This document shows, piece after piece, positions 37,291-46,504 of a DNA stretch of 64,000 nt. The stretch comes from Roseibium polysiphoniae (GTDB lineage: Bacteria > Pseudomonadota > Alphaproteobacteria > Rhizobiales > Stappiaceae). Within the stretch, counting starts at the first letter, position 1. The number at the start of each line of letters is the position of its first letter. Both the position numbers and the translations under genes were made by a program. Below the pieces are notes generated by a model. It saw only the letters and a program-made list of their open reading frames with translations. It made no database searches and was not told the DNA's origin. The stretch spans positions 434,001 to 498,000 of the forward strand of contig NZ_JACYXJ010000005.1 of NCBI RefSeq assembly GCF_014842925.1, read 5' to 3'.

Positions 37291-38547
37291 GTGCCAGGTT
37301 ACAATCATTATCCCGACTGTGCATGCGGCTGGTGCGTCAATTACGGATGGAGCCGTGTAAGCCGCACAGACATCCAAAACACCTTCGCATACCGTGACGC
37401 GCGCTCGCTTCTGAAGCAATACAACGCGAATTCGGTCGCAGGATGTTATGTGAATCCGAACGCGCGCTGTCCGGTTTGCAATGCGCCCGTCTTCTTCTAC
37501 GCGAATGCAGCAGGCAGTCGCGTATATTTCGACGATCTGGGGCCTCCATGGCCGAAACATCCATGCACGGATAATGGCCCTCAAAGGATTTCCAGCACCG
37601 AATTGACGAATAGGGGGCCAAGCAGAAGGCCGATTGGCGAGGTCAAGGAACTCTTGGCCGCGGCCCAAAGAGCCGGATTAAGCAAGCCTGGCAAGCCAGG
37701 AGGCAAAAAGGAGGATGTTTGGTCACTGGCGGTCGTCCATGCGGTTCGACGGCTGGGGAACGAAAACCAGATCGAAGCGGAGTTCCTCGATACAAAGTCG
37801 GGCGGAGTGTTTGGTTTCGCCTGCTATTCGGATCGAGAGTTCCTGTCGCCTGGTGAATTCATCAGCGTGAAGGGAAATCAGGTGTCTTGTGTTTCCAGGC
37901 ACTCCTTGTCGCCGACGTTCTTCACATTTGGCGGGTCGGTGAACCTCGACGGAGAACCTGAGCCAGACGGCAGAAAGCCTCCGACGTCACCTTTGGCTGG
38001 TACTCTTTATTCCCCGAAAGATGCCCGGTTGATAAAGCGGAAGAAGCCCAGAAAATCGGCTTCGGCAAATGATAAGCGGGATGGAGATCGGAGCCGGTTG
38101 GGCCCGAGCCGGGACAAACCGGGCGTCTTACCGAAGTCAAAACTCGACATGCAGAAATCCGAGATGGTGCATTTCGAAAGCGGAGCTGTGACGTTTGAGG
38201 AACTGTATCGCCGGTTGGAGCCAGTCGTAAAACAGCTGGCGCGTGAAGGAACGAGAAAGCCAAAGGACGTAGCACCCAGACTCAATTTTCTGGGGTTCCG
38301 GACTGCTGACGGTTCCAAGTGGACGCCTCGGTTGGTGTATTTCCTCCTGGCGTTGATATTCAACGATGCGACGTCAATGGAGCCGCGGCGGAACAATACC
38401 GGGAAACGTTCCCAGACACCCGCAAGACCAACCTCGCGAAATCGGAATGCCAAAGGTCCTACGGAGCCATTGACCAAGGAGAGCATCGCCGCGCGACTGG
38501 CCAACCTTGGCACCGTCTCAATCAAGCCGAACGGAAAAAATAAATAG
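37291..38547 (+). CDS. zinc-ribbon protein of unknown function
   Basis: A 418-residue protein. Its N-terminus has Cys clusters: CACGWCV near residue 10, and CPVCNAPVFFYAN near residue 60 followed by VYFDDLGPPWPKHPC, a conserved zinc-ribbon pattern in uncharacterised proteins. A Lys/Arg/Ser-rich linker follows. Near residues 335-355 the stretch LNFLGFRTADGSKWTPRLVYFLL resembles the helix-turn-helix seen in serine recombinase DNA-binding domains. The GTG start has GAAGG nine bases upstream. It lies 40 bases after the GIY-YIG gene on the same strand, so it may be a fourth member of that operon or a link to the replication module. Confidence 0.65.
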   Translation: MPGYNHYPDCACGWCVNYGWSRVSRTDIQNTFAYRDARSLLKQYNANSVAGCYVNPNARCPVCNAPVFFYANAAGSRVYFDDLGPPWPKHPCTDNGPQRISSTELTNRGPSRRPIGEVKELLAAAQRAGLSKPGKPGGKKEDVWSLAVVHAVRRLGNENQIEAEFLDTKSGGVFGFACYSDREFLSPGEFISVKGNQVSCVSRHSLSPTFFTFGGSVNLDGEPEPDGRKPPTSPLAGTLYSPKDARLIKRKKPRKSASANDKRDGDRSRLGPSRDKPGVLPKSKLDMQKSEMVHFESGAVTFEELYRRLEPVVKQLAREGTRKPKDVAPRLNFLGFRTADGSKWTPRLVYFLLALIFNDATSMEPRRNNTGKRSQTPARPTSRNRNAKGPTEPLTKESIAARLANLGTVSIKPNGKNK

Positions 38548-38593
38548 TGGCGTCCAGAACGATACGTCCATCAATTCAGAAGCTGAGCCAATG

Positions 38594-38805
38594 GGGTGAC
38601 GTCAGAAAACATTGCTGGTTAGCAGCCGCAATTCGGGGTTTCCAGATCAACTGATTGGATATCACCCCCATGGAACCGATATCTGAACACTCCAGTCCCC
38701 CTTGACGGCCGTTCCGCCGACAGCCAGCCTGAATAGATAAACCCCAGATCTTCGCGGCGGTAACCGCTCCCTGGGGTGTATCTATTGGACGGTTTCCATG
38801 GTCGG
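38594..38805. promoter_or_regulatory. structured leader upstream of rep, candidate replication-control region
   Basis: Nested inverted repeats fill this stretch. The strongest pairs AATAGATAAACCCCAG (38732-38747) with CTGGGGTGTATCTATT (38771-38786), 15 of 16 complementary. Its loop holds the odd palindrome GCGGTAACCGC. Outside it, CCATGGAACCG near 38668 pairs with CGGTTTCCATGG near 38790, and CCAATGGGGTGA pairs roughly with TCACCCCCATGG. ColE2-type rep genes are controlled by a structured mRNA leader and antisense RNA, which this could be; an origin is the other reading. Confidence 0.5.
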
Positions 38806-38844
38806 ATTGCTTCCCATCGCAGTCAACCGCAGGTCGGTTGATAC

Positions 38845-40269
38845 TTGAACCGCGGGCTCGGATATGCCCCCTCCGAGCCGACGCCGAAAAATACCCCCTC
38901 AGTCAAAAATGTTGACCAACCCGCATCTGTCCTCAATTTCGAGACCGCATGGGCTGAGGCGCAATGGCTTCGAGGGATCGGCAATGAATCAAAGCGCTCG
39001 AAACGCAACGCCGGACCTGTAGATGAATTCTATGTTGACCGTGCAAACAGCCGGCGGGATGCGGTGCGACGCAGATTGAACGACGGTTTCCAGTGTTTCG
39101 GCGAAACCGTCGGTGGACGGTATCGCGTCCCCTTCACCGAGCATGGCCTTCGCTCCGATGATTATCATGTTCTGCGACGGCTCGTTCACCTGACGCCCCG
39201 GGCTTCACGTCTCCAATCCGGCAGGGACAAGGCTGTAATGCAGGGTACTGACGCGAAGGTTCTCGCGTTGGACGAGCCCTGGCTGGTGCTCAACGGCAAA
39301 GTCCGAGGCGTTTTCCGCATCGACCTGGATATTACCTTTCGTGGCTGGGATACGCTCCGATACGAAATCGAGCAGCTATCCTTGCCGTGCCTGCCGCATG
39401 TCGTCGTCGGACACGAACTTCCGGATGGTTCGATCGAACGGCCGCACCTGCTCTATTTTCTCCCATTTGGGTCTGAGGTGTGGTTCGACCCGGAGGATCC
39501 TCGCTGCCGGAGGGACATCATGAGCTTGTGGCGGGGCGTCCATGCCGGCATCACTAAGGCATTCCTGCCGCTTGGCGCAGACCCCGGTGCCCTGTCAAAT
39601 CCGGTGCGTATCAAAAATCCCATGAGCCCCTTTTGGGACATTCAAGTGTGGAACGAGCAGACTTTTCCTGACTTGTCCGAATGGGCCTCATGGGTTGATA
39701 CCTCGACGTCCCGGGACGCAATGATCAGGGAAAGCGCGGAAAGGCTCTCCAGGCTCGACAAGACGGCCTCCAACGCACTGTTCACAACCCTTCAGCGGCG
39801 CGCATTCGAGGTCCTGAGGGAAATGCGGACGTCGAATGACCCCATCTACGTTGAAACCATTTCATCCGGAAACCGCGGCCGACTGGCGGAAGCCCTGTTC
39901 GACAGACTCGTTCCGGAAGCCGTTACCATGGCGTCGCACCCGAAACAGGCGCTGGCGATCCTTTACCGTGTCACGCCGTTCGCGGCGACACGGTGGGACC
40001 CAGTACGGGCTTCCCGTGATGAGCGGAAAGACCGGGGTGCTTGCGCGGCCGAGGTCGAAGGACTGAATCTTCACGAACGCCACGCGGTCGGAGGGCGGTA
40101 TGGTGCCGCAGAGCGGGCGCGGAAGTCGGTTCAGGCGATCCGGGAGGCAATCGCGGTGTTGCGCGCCGAGGGGCGGAAAATTTCGAAATCCGAAGTATCC
40201 CGACGAACGGGTCTGTCGCGACCGACAATTTACGCCCACTGGGACGAAGCTATTTCGTTGTTGATCTGA
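38845..40269 (+). CDS. plasmid-type replication initiator (Replicase/AEP primase family)
   Basis: A 474-residue protein resembling ColE2-type Rep and related replicases. The primase-like core has VFRIDLDITFRGWDTLRYE, LPHVVVGHELPDGSIERPHLLYFLP, then LGADPGALSNPVRIKNPMSPFWDIQVW, matching the conserved D-x-D, H-x-x-Y and NP-x-x-x-W signatures. The C-terminus has a helix-turn-helix (KISKSEVSRRTGLSRPTIYAHW). The only start compatible with the frame is a TTG at 38845, right after an in-frame stop, which suggests low and controlled expression. A strongly structured leader lies upstream. It implies the island can replicate as a plasmid when excised, or descends from one. Confidence 0.75.
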   Translation: MNRGLGYAPSEPTPKNTPSVKNVDQPASVLNFETAWAEAQWLRGIGNESKRSKRNAGPVDEFYVDRANSRRDAVRRRLNDGFQCFGETVGGRYRVPFTEHGLRSDDYHVLRRLVHLTPRASRLQSGRDKAVMQGTDAKVLALDEPWLVLNGKVRGVFRIDLDITFRGWDTLRYEIEQLSLPCLPHVVVGHELPDGSIERPHLLYFLPFGSEVWFDPEDPRCRRDIMSLWRGVHAGITKAFLPLGADPGALSNPVRIKNPMSPFWDIQVWNEQTFPDLSEWASWVDTSTSRDAMIRESAERLSRLDKTASNALFTTLQRRAFEVLREMRTSNDPIYVETISSGNRGRLAEALFDRLVPEAVTMASHPKQALAILYRVTPFAATRWDPVRASRDERKDRGACAAEVEGLNLHERHAVGGRYGAAERARKSVQAIREAIAVLRAEGRKISKSEVSRRTGLSRPTIYAHWDEAISLLI

Positions 40270-40430
40270 CGAACCGTGACGTGATCCGAAAAAGTGTAAA
40301 GTTCAGTGTATAGAAAAAAAGCTAGACAATACGGCGGGTGATGTCCTTGGTCTTGAGGTCTCCATCCAGAGTATATTTCAGTGCGGTCCACCAACTATCT
40401 CGGTAAGGTGGTCGAGTTGGAGGCCGATCT

Positions 40431-41501
40431 ATGAAGCGCAAGAAGCGAGATCCAGAGAAATTCGATCCCTTGGAGTTATTCACGGCAATCGGCCGAGAAA
40501 ACGACTATAGACTTGATTCCGACGGAAACATTGAAGAGTTCCTGGATCGCGTCGGCACGTCCCTGAAAGAGGCGATCGCAACCCCCATAATGCTTCATGG
40601 CAAACGAGTCGAAGCGATGTTCGCCCACATCGCAGGAGCGTTGGGACGTTGCCGCCTGATCAAGCAGGAAGATGCGGGAGCGGTATTCCTGAATGGGAGG
40701 GATCTCGCAATCCCCGACTATCGACTCATCCTGACCGATGGAACGATTCTCCTCGTCGAGGTGAAGAATTTCCGTCTGAAGGATTTCAGACAAGACTTTA
40801 CTATCGATGCGGCCTACTTCTCGAAGCTTGAGGCTTACGCGGCCCTCAATGGCCTCCCGTTGAAACTGGCGATCTACTGCCCGAACCTGAACTCTTGGGT
40901 GCTCCTGTCACGAGAGGCATTCAATGGTGATGGAGATATGCTTCGGGTCAATTTCGTGGAAGCAATTGCTCGAAGCGAAATGGCCCTGCTTGGTGACAAG
41001 ACGATTGCGACGAAGCACGATCTGCGCATCGACTTGTTGGGCGACCCAGCCGAGTGCTCGGTGCCAGACGAAGATGGAAGAGTGCTGTTCACTACCCGTG
41101 AAATTCGGATTTATTGCGGAGGCAAGGAAGTCACGGACCGCCTAGGGAAGAACATTGCGTTTTACCTTATGCGGTACGGCGAGTGGATCGAAAGGGATGA
41201 CCACGACCAAGCCATCATGCAGGACGGAAAGGTGGTTGGCATGCGCTTCATCTATGCCCCTAGCGACCCGGTGGAGGGACAAGGCTTTCAGATGGTGGGC
41301 GCATTGAGCAAGATGGTGAGCAACGCTATCAAGGAGTACACCGTTCGCGGGGGAGCAGTGGTGGCACTCGACGTGAAACACGACCCTGATGTTTTCTCAC
41401 TCAATATACCGGATGACTACAAAGGTACCCTGCCTTTATGGCGGTTCGTCATGCAGCCAAACTACGACTTTCGCGCCGAGGGTCTCGATCGCAAAGCCTA
41501 G
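40431..41501 (+). CDS. PD-(D/E)XK nuclease-like protein of unknown function
   Basis: A 356-residue protein. Near residues 100-120 the stretch IPDYRLILTDGTILLVEVKNF gives the D-x(n)-ExK pattern of PD-(D/E)XK nucleases, and a Glu-rich helix precedes it. The rest (HDLRIDLLGDP, REIRIYCGGKEVTDRLGKNIAF, LPLWRFVMQPNYDF) is not recognised. GGAGG lies seven bases before the ATG. It is convergent with the nuclease-STAND gene, with 70 bases between stops, so the two are not one operon, though both could serve defence. Confidence 0.65.
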   Translation: MKRKKRDPEKFDPLELFTAIGRENDYRLDSDGNIEEFLDRVGTSLKEAIATPIMLHGKRVEAMFAHIAGALGRCRLIKQEDAGAVFLNGRDLAIPDYRLILTDGTILLVEVKNFRLKDFRQDFTIDAAYFSKLEAYAALNGLPLKLAIYCPNLNSWVLLSREAFNGDGDMLRVNFVEAIARSEMALLGDKTIATKHDLRIDLLGDPAECSVPDEDGRVLFTTREIRIYCGGKEVTDRLGKNIAFYLMRYGEWIERDDHDQAIMQDGKVVGMRFIYAPSDPVEGQGFQMVGALSKMVSNAIKEYTVRGGAVVALDVKHDPDVFSLNIPDDYKGTLPLWRFVMQPNYDFRAEGLDRKA

Positions 41502-41571
41502 ACGTCGGGAGATTTCCGTTCAGAACGATCCGGGGCTTCAAATATCCGGTGCGTGCGCCGTACTCTCAGGG

Positions 41572-44500
41572 CTATTCGAAACGTTCGTCCCGACCTCGGT
41601 CAATTTCTGTTTCCCAGCTCCTCATTCTTTCGATTTCTTCAGCGAATCTCGCTTTTGCCTCGACGATGAAAGGCAGAAGTTCAGGAGAGACAAGCGCCTC
41701 CAATTGTTCGAACAAATGGGCATTTGACTCCATTATTGCCGCCAAGGACCCATCCCCACCGCTCGGTCGGAAGCGTGATATCAACACTTCCAGCACCCGT
41801 TGGGGATCTCGTGCACCTCTGATCAACGCTTGGGCCGCCTCCGTCCATATCGGCATTCCGGTCTCTTCGGAACGACCAGAAAGCGGCACGATCGATGCCG
41901 CGATCGGATACCTCGCCGAAGGATCCGCTTCGCACCATTCAACGAAAACCGGGTCTGAAATGATACGCGCAGGATTATTCCCATGCCGCCCGACGTCCTT
42001 GAAGAGTTTTTGACCGGCCCTGACTTCCGCATCATCGCCGATGAGCAGTGCATCAAGAACGCGAACAGGCTGGGTTTCCAACATGGCCCTCAACAGACCA
42101 TCGTTTTGGATGGCATAAGTTTCGTAGGCCGCGACGGCCTGCCTTAATCGTCCAGCGATCTCGCCTGCGAGCGGCCCGCAATCTGCATCTCGCAGGCAAA
42201 TCGCGGCAACCTCTCCGAGGTGACGGTCTCGACGCTGTTGATCCCTGTTAAAGATTGCTCGGCGAAGCAATTCCTGACCGGCGAATATGAGCTCCGGATC
42301 ATATGCGCGGTGTTCGGAACGGTCGGAGAAGAACCGCATCTGAAGAATATGGATGGCCACATCCCAGCCATCAGGCTGATCCGCGATGAGGAAGAGAAAA
42401 TCCCTGAGAATGCCGCCGTCCACTTGATCGGTGGCTCGCCCTCCAGCCAATATCGCGAATTTCCCGACAGGCACTTGTCCGGACGTCAGAGCACCTGTCA
42501 GACGCTCTACTCCACGTTCGTTGAGTTGGACAGCCATGTGTAGGGACGGCAAGAACGGAACCAGTGCAGGCTGGTCTACCGCCTGATCGAGAAACTCTTC
42601 AAGCAGTTCGCCGTCTCGTTCCTTCACCCCCTCAAGAAAGCCAAGGATAACCCGGACATCGCGTTCTGGTCCTGGAACGTCGTTCAGCCGTTCCAAAAAG
42701 CTGTTCCATGTGTTGCGGGGATCCGGCACAGCTCCGGCAAGGCCTCGTCCGAATGGCCAGACTCTCTCACCTCCTCGGAGCAGGTCCGGAAGCAGTTCAG
42801 CAAATACTGGTTGGTCCAATGCGACCGACTCGCCAAGCTCTTGGCTCCGCCGCACTACGCGTTCGTGTCCCATCGTGCCATCGTCCTCGGGATCATCATC
42901 CCCCAAGTCGAAGTCATGATAATCGATACCAAGAACAATTGCCCGCACTTGTTCACAAAGGTTCGTCGGCCTCAATGCCTCTTCAAGGGTCGAGATGCAA
43001 GCAATCAAGTCGGGCGGCATCCTGTTGGTGTCGTATCGAAGGGATGCTCGACAAGCCAGCCAACCGCGACGCCAGAAGCCGTTTCCTGCGAACCTGCGAG
43101 CAAGGTGGTCCAGTTGATCGGGTGGACAAGCCGACGACCACAAGCCGCGCAGGTTTCCCGCGAGAGTCTCACGAAGTCTTTCGTTATGGATATTTTCGTC
43201 GAACGCCAGGCGTTCGATCATCTCCAATGCCGCAGAATACCAGTGCGAGGCTTCCTCAACACTATGGGGCTCAAACCCGTAGTCCCGAGACCTCGCTCCG
43301 AATTCAAACTGGAACACGGAACCGAAGTCGGAGGCCTCCAGCGCGGCATCCAATGCTGAAAGACCTAGTGCCCACGCACTTTCGTCCTGAGATCGAAGTA
43401 AGTCATCGATGACCCTTAAGCGCTGTTCGATAGTGGCGTGCGTTCCGGACAGATAGAGGCCAAACAGGGAAACGAAGGCTTCAGTTGCTTCCTTTTCGTC
43501 GTGCTCATCATCTACGTCGAGTGCGATGCGGGAAAGAATGCGGACGCTTCGATCAAACAGGTCCGGATCGTATGCGAGAGAACGCAACAAAGCTGTGTGC
43601 CGCCGCAATACTTGTGAAGCACCTTCTGGCGCACCGTCAGCAACTCTTTCCAAGGCTTCCAAGGCTCTCACGGGCAGGACGGGAGCGACGTTCTCGAAAA
43701 TCGCCCGCTTCATATCGTCGAGTGATGCGACGTCTCCCAACAGCCCTTCAGGAGCCAACCATCTTTCCACGACGGCAACAGCTTGTGGATGATCGTGGAG
43801 GAACATAATCCTGCGAGAGAAGGATCTTGCGAGGCGGTCATTCCCGCTTTCGAGAATTTTCTGATGGATGAACTCGTAGGGCGTATCTTCGAGGGCTCGC
43901 GCTGCTAGTCGATTGGCTATGGCATGCGGCAGCACGGCACGCCAAACACCACGTTCTTGAACAAGGTCGCGCCTGAGGAGTTCCCTGACATGACGGTACA
44001 TCGCCACAGGTCCCAGTTCGGCGATTTCCCCCAAACGCATTAGCTCGGCACCGTCTCCCAGCATTGTTTCTACGTCGAACGAATAGACGAGAGAGCATGC
44101 CTGTGCCGCAAGAAGGAGAGCATCGTTCGTTTCGTTGCGTTGTCGGAAGAGCCGCTGGAAAAGATCGTCATCTGAAATACCCGCAATTGACTCCGTCTGC
44201 TCGACCGTCTCGGCCAATGCAATGGCAATTCGGGCGTTTCCACCGGAAGCTTCAGCGATGGTGCTGGCATCGACCTGCGACAAGTGCGGGTATCGACGGC
44301 GGACCAAATTCTCAATCAATTCCGTGGAGGACGTGTCCAGTCTGACGACTTCAGTTCCCTCCGGCTGGTCATCGCGGATATCGTATTCAACGGTGAGCAA
44401 ACTGATCGTACTGTCACCGCCTCGACATAGGTCCGTCAATCTCCCGTGCAGATCCGGGGTGCAGTTGTCGACGATGAGGATGGCACGCGCGCCTTTTGCC

Positions 44501-45363
44501 AAAAGGTCGGATGCGAGCCCCGTCGGTTGGGGATCCGGATTGTCGTTCATGTTTGCGTAAACGGCCAACGCCGGCGCCAAGGGACGTTCTCCCACTCGAT
44601 CGTCGAACAGAGCCTGGACCAAGCGCGTTTTCCCGACGCCAGACAGACCTACCAATCGAACGACTTTTCCGGGCTCCGCGAGTGTATCCCTGAGTTCGTC
44701 CAAGGCGTCCGAAACAGGCCGGGGTTCTCCGCGTTGTCCAAGGTGAAGCCGTAACTTGTCGTCCAACAGATATTCGGCGTCCATATCCTCAGCGGTTCCG
44801 CTCCAAGGGCCATAGGGACGCCATCCAGAAAATGCCCTTCCGATCTTCTCCTTTACCCAGGCGATGTAACCCGGATGACGCCTTACCCATGTCGCAAGGC
44901 GTGTCCGATCGTAGAACTCGGTTTCGAGTTGATCCGGATTTTCGATGTCGGCGAGTGCCTCACGCATTCCGTCGGTTCGGCGTTCCTGAAGTTCAGTATC
45001 GGACGTCGAAGCTCCTGAACTGACAATTACGTATGCGCCAGCCTCATTGGCGAGGTTCTGGATCGAGGGTCGGATCTGGTTATCAGGCCTCATTTCCCGG
45101 ATGATTTCGGCCCTTGTCATATTAGGTTTCTTGACTTGAAAACCGGTGAGGCTCCTGGGAACGAAACCGCCGATTTCGGAACCGGGCGGCAATGCCACCC
45201 GGACATCGATACCTCCGTCCGGCGCATTTTGATTGCCGCCATACGTAACCGCAGAGGGCGAAAGGCCGCGTTGCTCAAGCTCGGCCTCACAAAGCAGTCC
45301 GACCAGTTCCCGCAGATCGGAATCGTTCAGTTCAGCGATTTCATCAGGCGTGACGTCAAACAT
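41572..45363 (-). CDS. nuclease-STAND NTPase, Avs-like architecture
   Basis: About 1263 residues. The N-terminal ~120 residues have an Mrr-like nuclease pattern: YGGNQNAPDGGIDVRVALP with Asp53, then TGFQVKKP with Gln76 and Lys78. A linker (YDRTRLATWVRRHPGYIAWV) leads to the NTPase: Walker A GLSGVGKT at 239-246 and Walker B ILIVDN at 295-300, followed by a winged-helix region (RELLRRDLVQERGVWRAVLPH). The remaining ~750 residues are a helical solenoid. Nuclease, STAND switch and sensor solenoid match the general design of antiphage Avs proteins, although it is shorter than most. The frame extends to 45510; the ATG at 45363 with GAGAA upstream starts the conserved region. Confidence 0.82.
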   Translation of the reverse strand: MFDVTPDEIAELNDSDLRELVGLLCEAELEQRGLSPSAVTYGGNQNAPDGGIDVRVALPPGSEIGGFVPRSLTGFQVKKPNMTRAEIIREMRPDNQIRPSIQNLANEAGAYVIVSSGASTSDTELQERRTDGMREALADIENPDQLETEFYDRTRLATWVRRHPGYIAWVKEKIGRAFSGWRPYGPWSGTAEDMDAEYLLDDKLRLHLGQRGEPRPVSDALDELRDTLAEPGKVVRLVGLSGVGKTRLVQALFDDRVGERPLAPALAVYANMNDNPDPQPTGLASDLLAKGARAILIVDNCTPDLHGRLTDLCRGGDSTISLLTVEYDIRDDQPEGTEVVRLDTSSTELIENLVRRRYPHLSQVDASTIAEASGGNARIAIALAETVEQTESIAGISDDDLFQRLFRQRNETNDALLLAAQACSLVYSFDVETMLGDGAELMRLGEIAELGPVAMYRHVRELLRRDLVQERGVWRAVLPHAIANRLAARALEDTPYEFIHQKILESGNDRLARSFSRRIMFLHDHPQAVAVVERWLAPEGLLGDVASLDDMKRAIFENVAPVLPVRALEALERVADGAPEGASQVLRRHTALLRSLAYDPDLFDRSVRILSRIALDVDDEHDEKEATEAFVSLFGLYLSGTHATIEQRLRVIDDLLRSQDESAWALGLSALDAALEASDFGSVFQFEFGARSRDYGFEPHSVEEASHWYSAALEMIERLAFDENIHNERLRETLAGNLRGLWSSACPPDQLDHLARRFAGNGFWRRGWLACRASLRYDTNRMPPDLIACISTLEEALRPTNLCEQVRAIVLGIDYHDFDLGDDDPEDDGTMGHERVVRRSQELGESVALDQPVFAELLPDLLRGGERVWPFGRGLAGAVPDPRNTWNSFLERLNDVPGPERDVRVILGFLEGVKERDGELLEEFLDQAVDQPALVPFLPSLHMAVQLNERGVERLTGALTSGQVPVGKFAILAGGRATDQVDGGILRDFLFLIADQPDGWDVAIHILQMRFFSDRSEHRAYDPELIFAGQELLRRAIFNRDQQRRDRHLGEVAAICLRDADCGPLAGEIAGRLRQAVAAYETYAIQNDGLLRAMLETQPVRVLDALLIGDDAEVRAGQKLFKDVGRHGNNPARIISDPVFVEWCEADPSARYPIAASIVPLSGRSEETGMPIWTEAAQALIRGARDPQRVLEVLISRFRPSGGDGSLAAIMESNAHLFEQLEALVSPELLPFIVEAKARFAEEIERMRSWETEIDRGRDERFE

Positions 45364-45609
45364 ATTTCTCAGTCCAAGACTTGGGTTGCAACGAAGCAAA
45401 ATAGCAGATTCGGCGTGCACCGTTTCCGTCGGGCGGTCGACCAATAGCCACCGTGCAGTCGGGCGGAATTTCCGTCGGCGGTTTGCTCCTGTCCGTTTCC
45501 TCCACGACAATCTTTCATGTGAGCAACAGTCCTTCCCACAGGTAGGGGCCTAAGCTTTCCCCTTGGACCTCAAAGCGACCTGGACAGGTCCCTCGAATAC
45601 GGAGACGAC

Positions 45610-45849
45610 ATGTACAATTTCGACACCGACCACGACAACATCGATCCGACGGAGCGGCCCGACCTCATCGATAATCGTTGCCAGAGCTGCAAAAAAGCGG
45701 GCACGCCTTATGTCGCGACATACAACCGGATGACGATCGGAGTGTGCGAATGTGTCCGCGACAAGCTCGGTACGGAATGGTACCTCGAGCACTGTCGCAA
45801 TGAGGAGAGAGAGCATCGTCGCCTAGTCGAATGGGAGGACAGTGACTAA
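45610..45849 (+). CDS. small Cys-containing protein
   Basis: A 79-residue acidic protein with CQSC near residue 24 and CEC near residue 47, a possible metal-binding pair. GGAGA precedes the ATG by five bases. It sits between the divergent STAND gene and the mobilization operon. Function is unknown. Confidence 0.6.
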   Translation: MYNFDTDHDNIDPTERPDLIDNRCQSCKKAGTPYVATYNRMTIGVCECVRDKLGTEWYLEHCRNEEREHRRLVEWEDSD

Positions 45850-46087
45850 CGATGCTCTAGCTGGCCGCACGTTCCGACAACGCAGTCGAGTGGCGTTTCC
45901 GCCGGCGGTTTGCCTGGATCGGATTCCCGCGGAACAATCCTTTTGGAGTTCAAAACCCTTCCTCCGGGAAGGGAGCCAGGCGCGGGCGGCAACTCCGTTA
46001 CCACCCGATCTGGCAAGGGGGAGGCTTCGCCTGCCCCCGTTGACCCCCACCACGCCCTTGCAGGCGCCGAGAAAAGGAGACGCCACC
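45850..46087. other. candidate oriT region upstream of mobC
   Basis: The 238 bases before mobC hold a palindrome CCGCCGGCGG near 45898 and a hairpin CCCTTCC-TCCG-GGAAGGG at 45956-45973. Transfer origins of MobC/relaxase systems commonly lie here. No nick-site consensus could be assigned by eye. Confidence 0.4.
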
Positions 46088-46504
46088 GTGACACCCGACG
46101 ACATCACATCCGCCGCGACTGCCGTTTCCCGCCGTCGTCGCTCCGAGACACGCCAACGCACGGCGAGCGTGAGCGCCCGCCTCCTGCCCTCCGAGCGTCA
46201 GGCGATAGAGCGCGCGGCCGAGGCGGCTGGTTGCGGGCCTGGGACGTGGGCTCGCGAAACGCTGACTCGTGTCGCAGGCGCCCCGGTTCCGTCCCGCGGC
46301 GTCGCCCGGACCGAGCTATCCCGCGCAATCGGGAAATGGACGGGCGAGGCGGGCAAGCTCGGCAACAATCTCAATCAACTTGCTCGCGTAGCCAACTCCG
46401 GCGGCCGTGTCGATGCCACCGCGCTCGACCGCCTAAGGGCCGAGGTGGTCGCACTTCATTCCGCCGTCACCGCGCACGATGAGGGCGGATCGGAGGAGGC
46501 ATGA
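46088..46504 (+). CDS. mobC: MobC-like mobilization (relaxosome) protein
   Basis: A 138-residue basic protein. The ribbon-helix-helix-like start (RTASVSARLLPSERQAIERAAEAAG) and the C-terminal GEAGKLGNNLNQLARVANSGG are typical of MobC, which opens the oriT strands for the relaxase. The GTG at 46088 has AGGAG eight bases upstream; the frame is open from 45842. Its stop overlaps the relaxase start (ATGA). Confidence 0.85.
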   Translation: MTPDDITSAATAVSRRRRSETRQRTASVSARLLPSERQAIERAAEAAGCGPGTWARETLTRVAGAPVPSRGVARTELSRAIGKWTGEAGKLGNNLNQLARVANSGGRVDATALDRLRAEVVALHSAVTAHDEGGSEEA

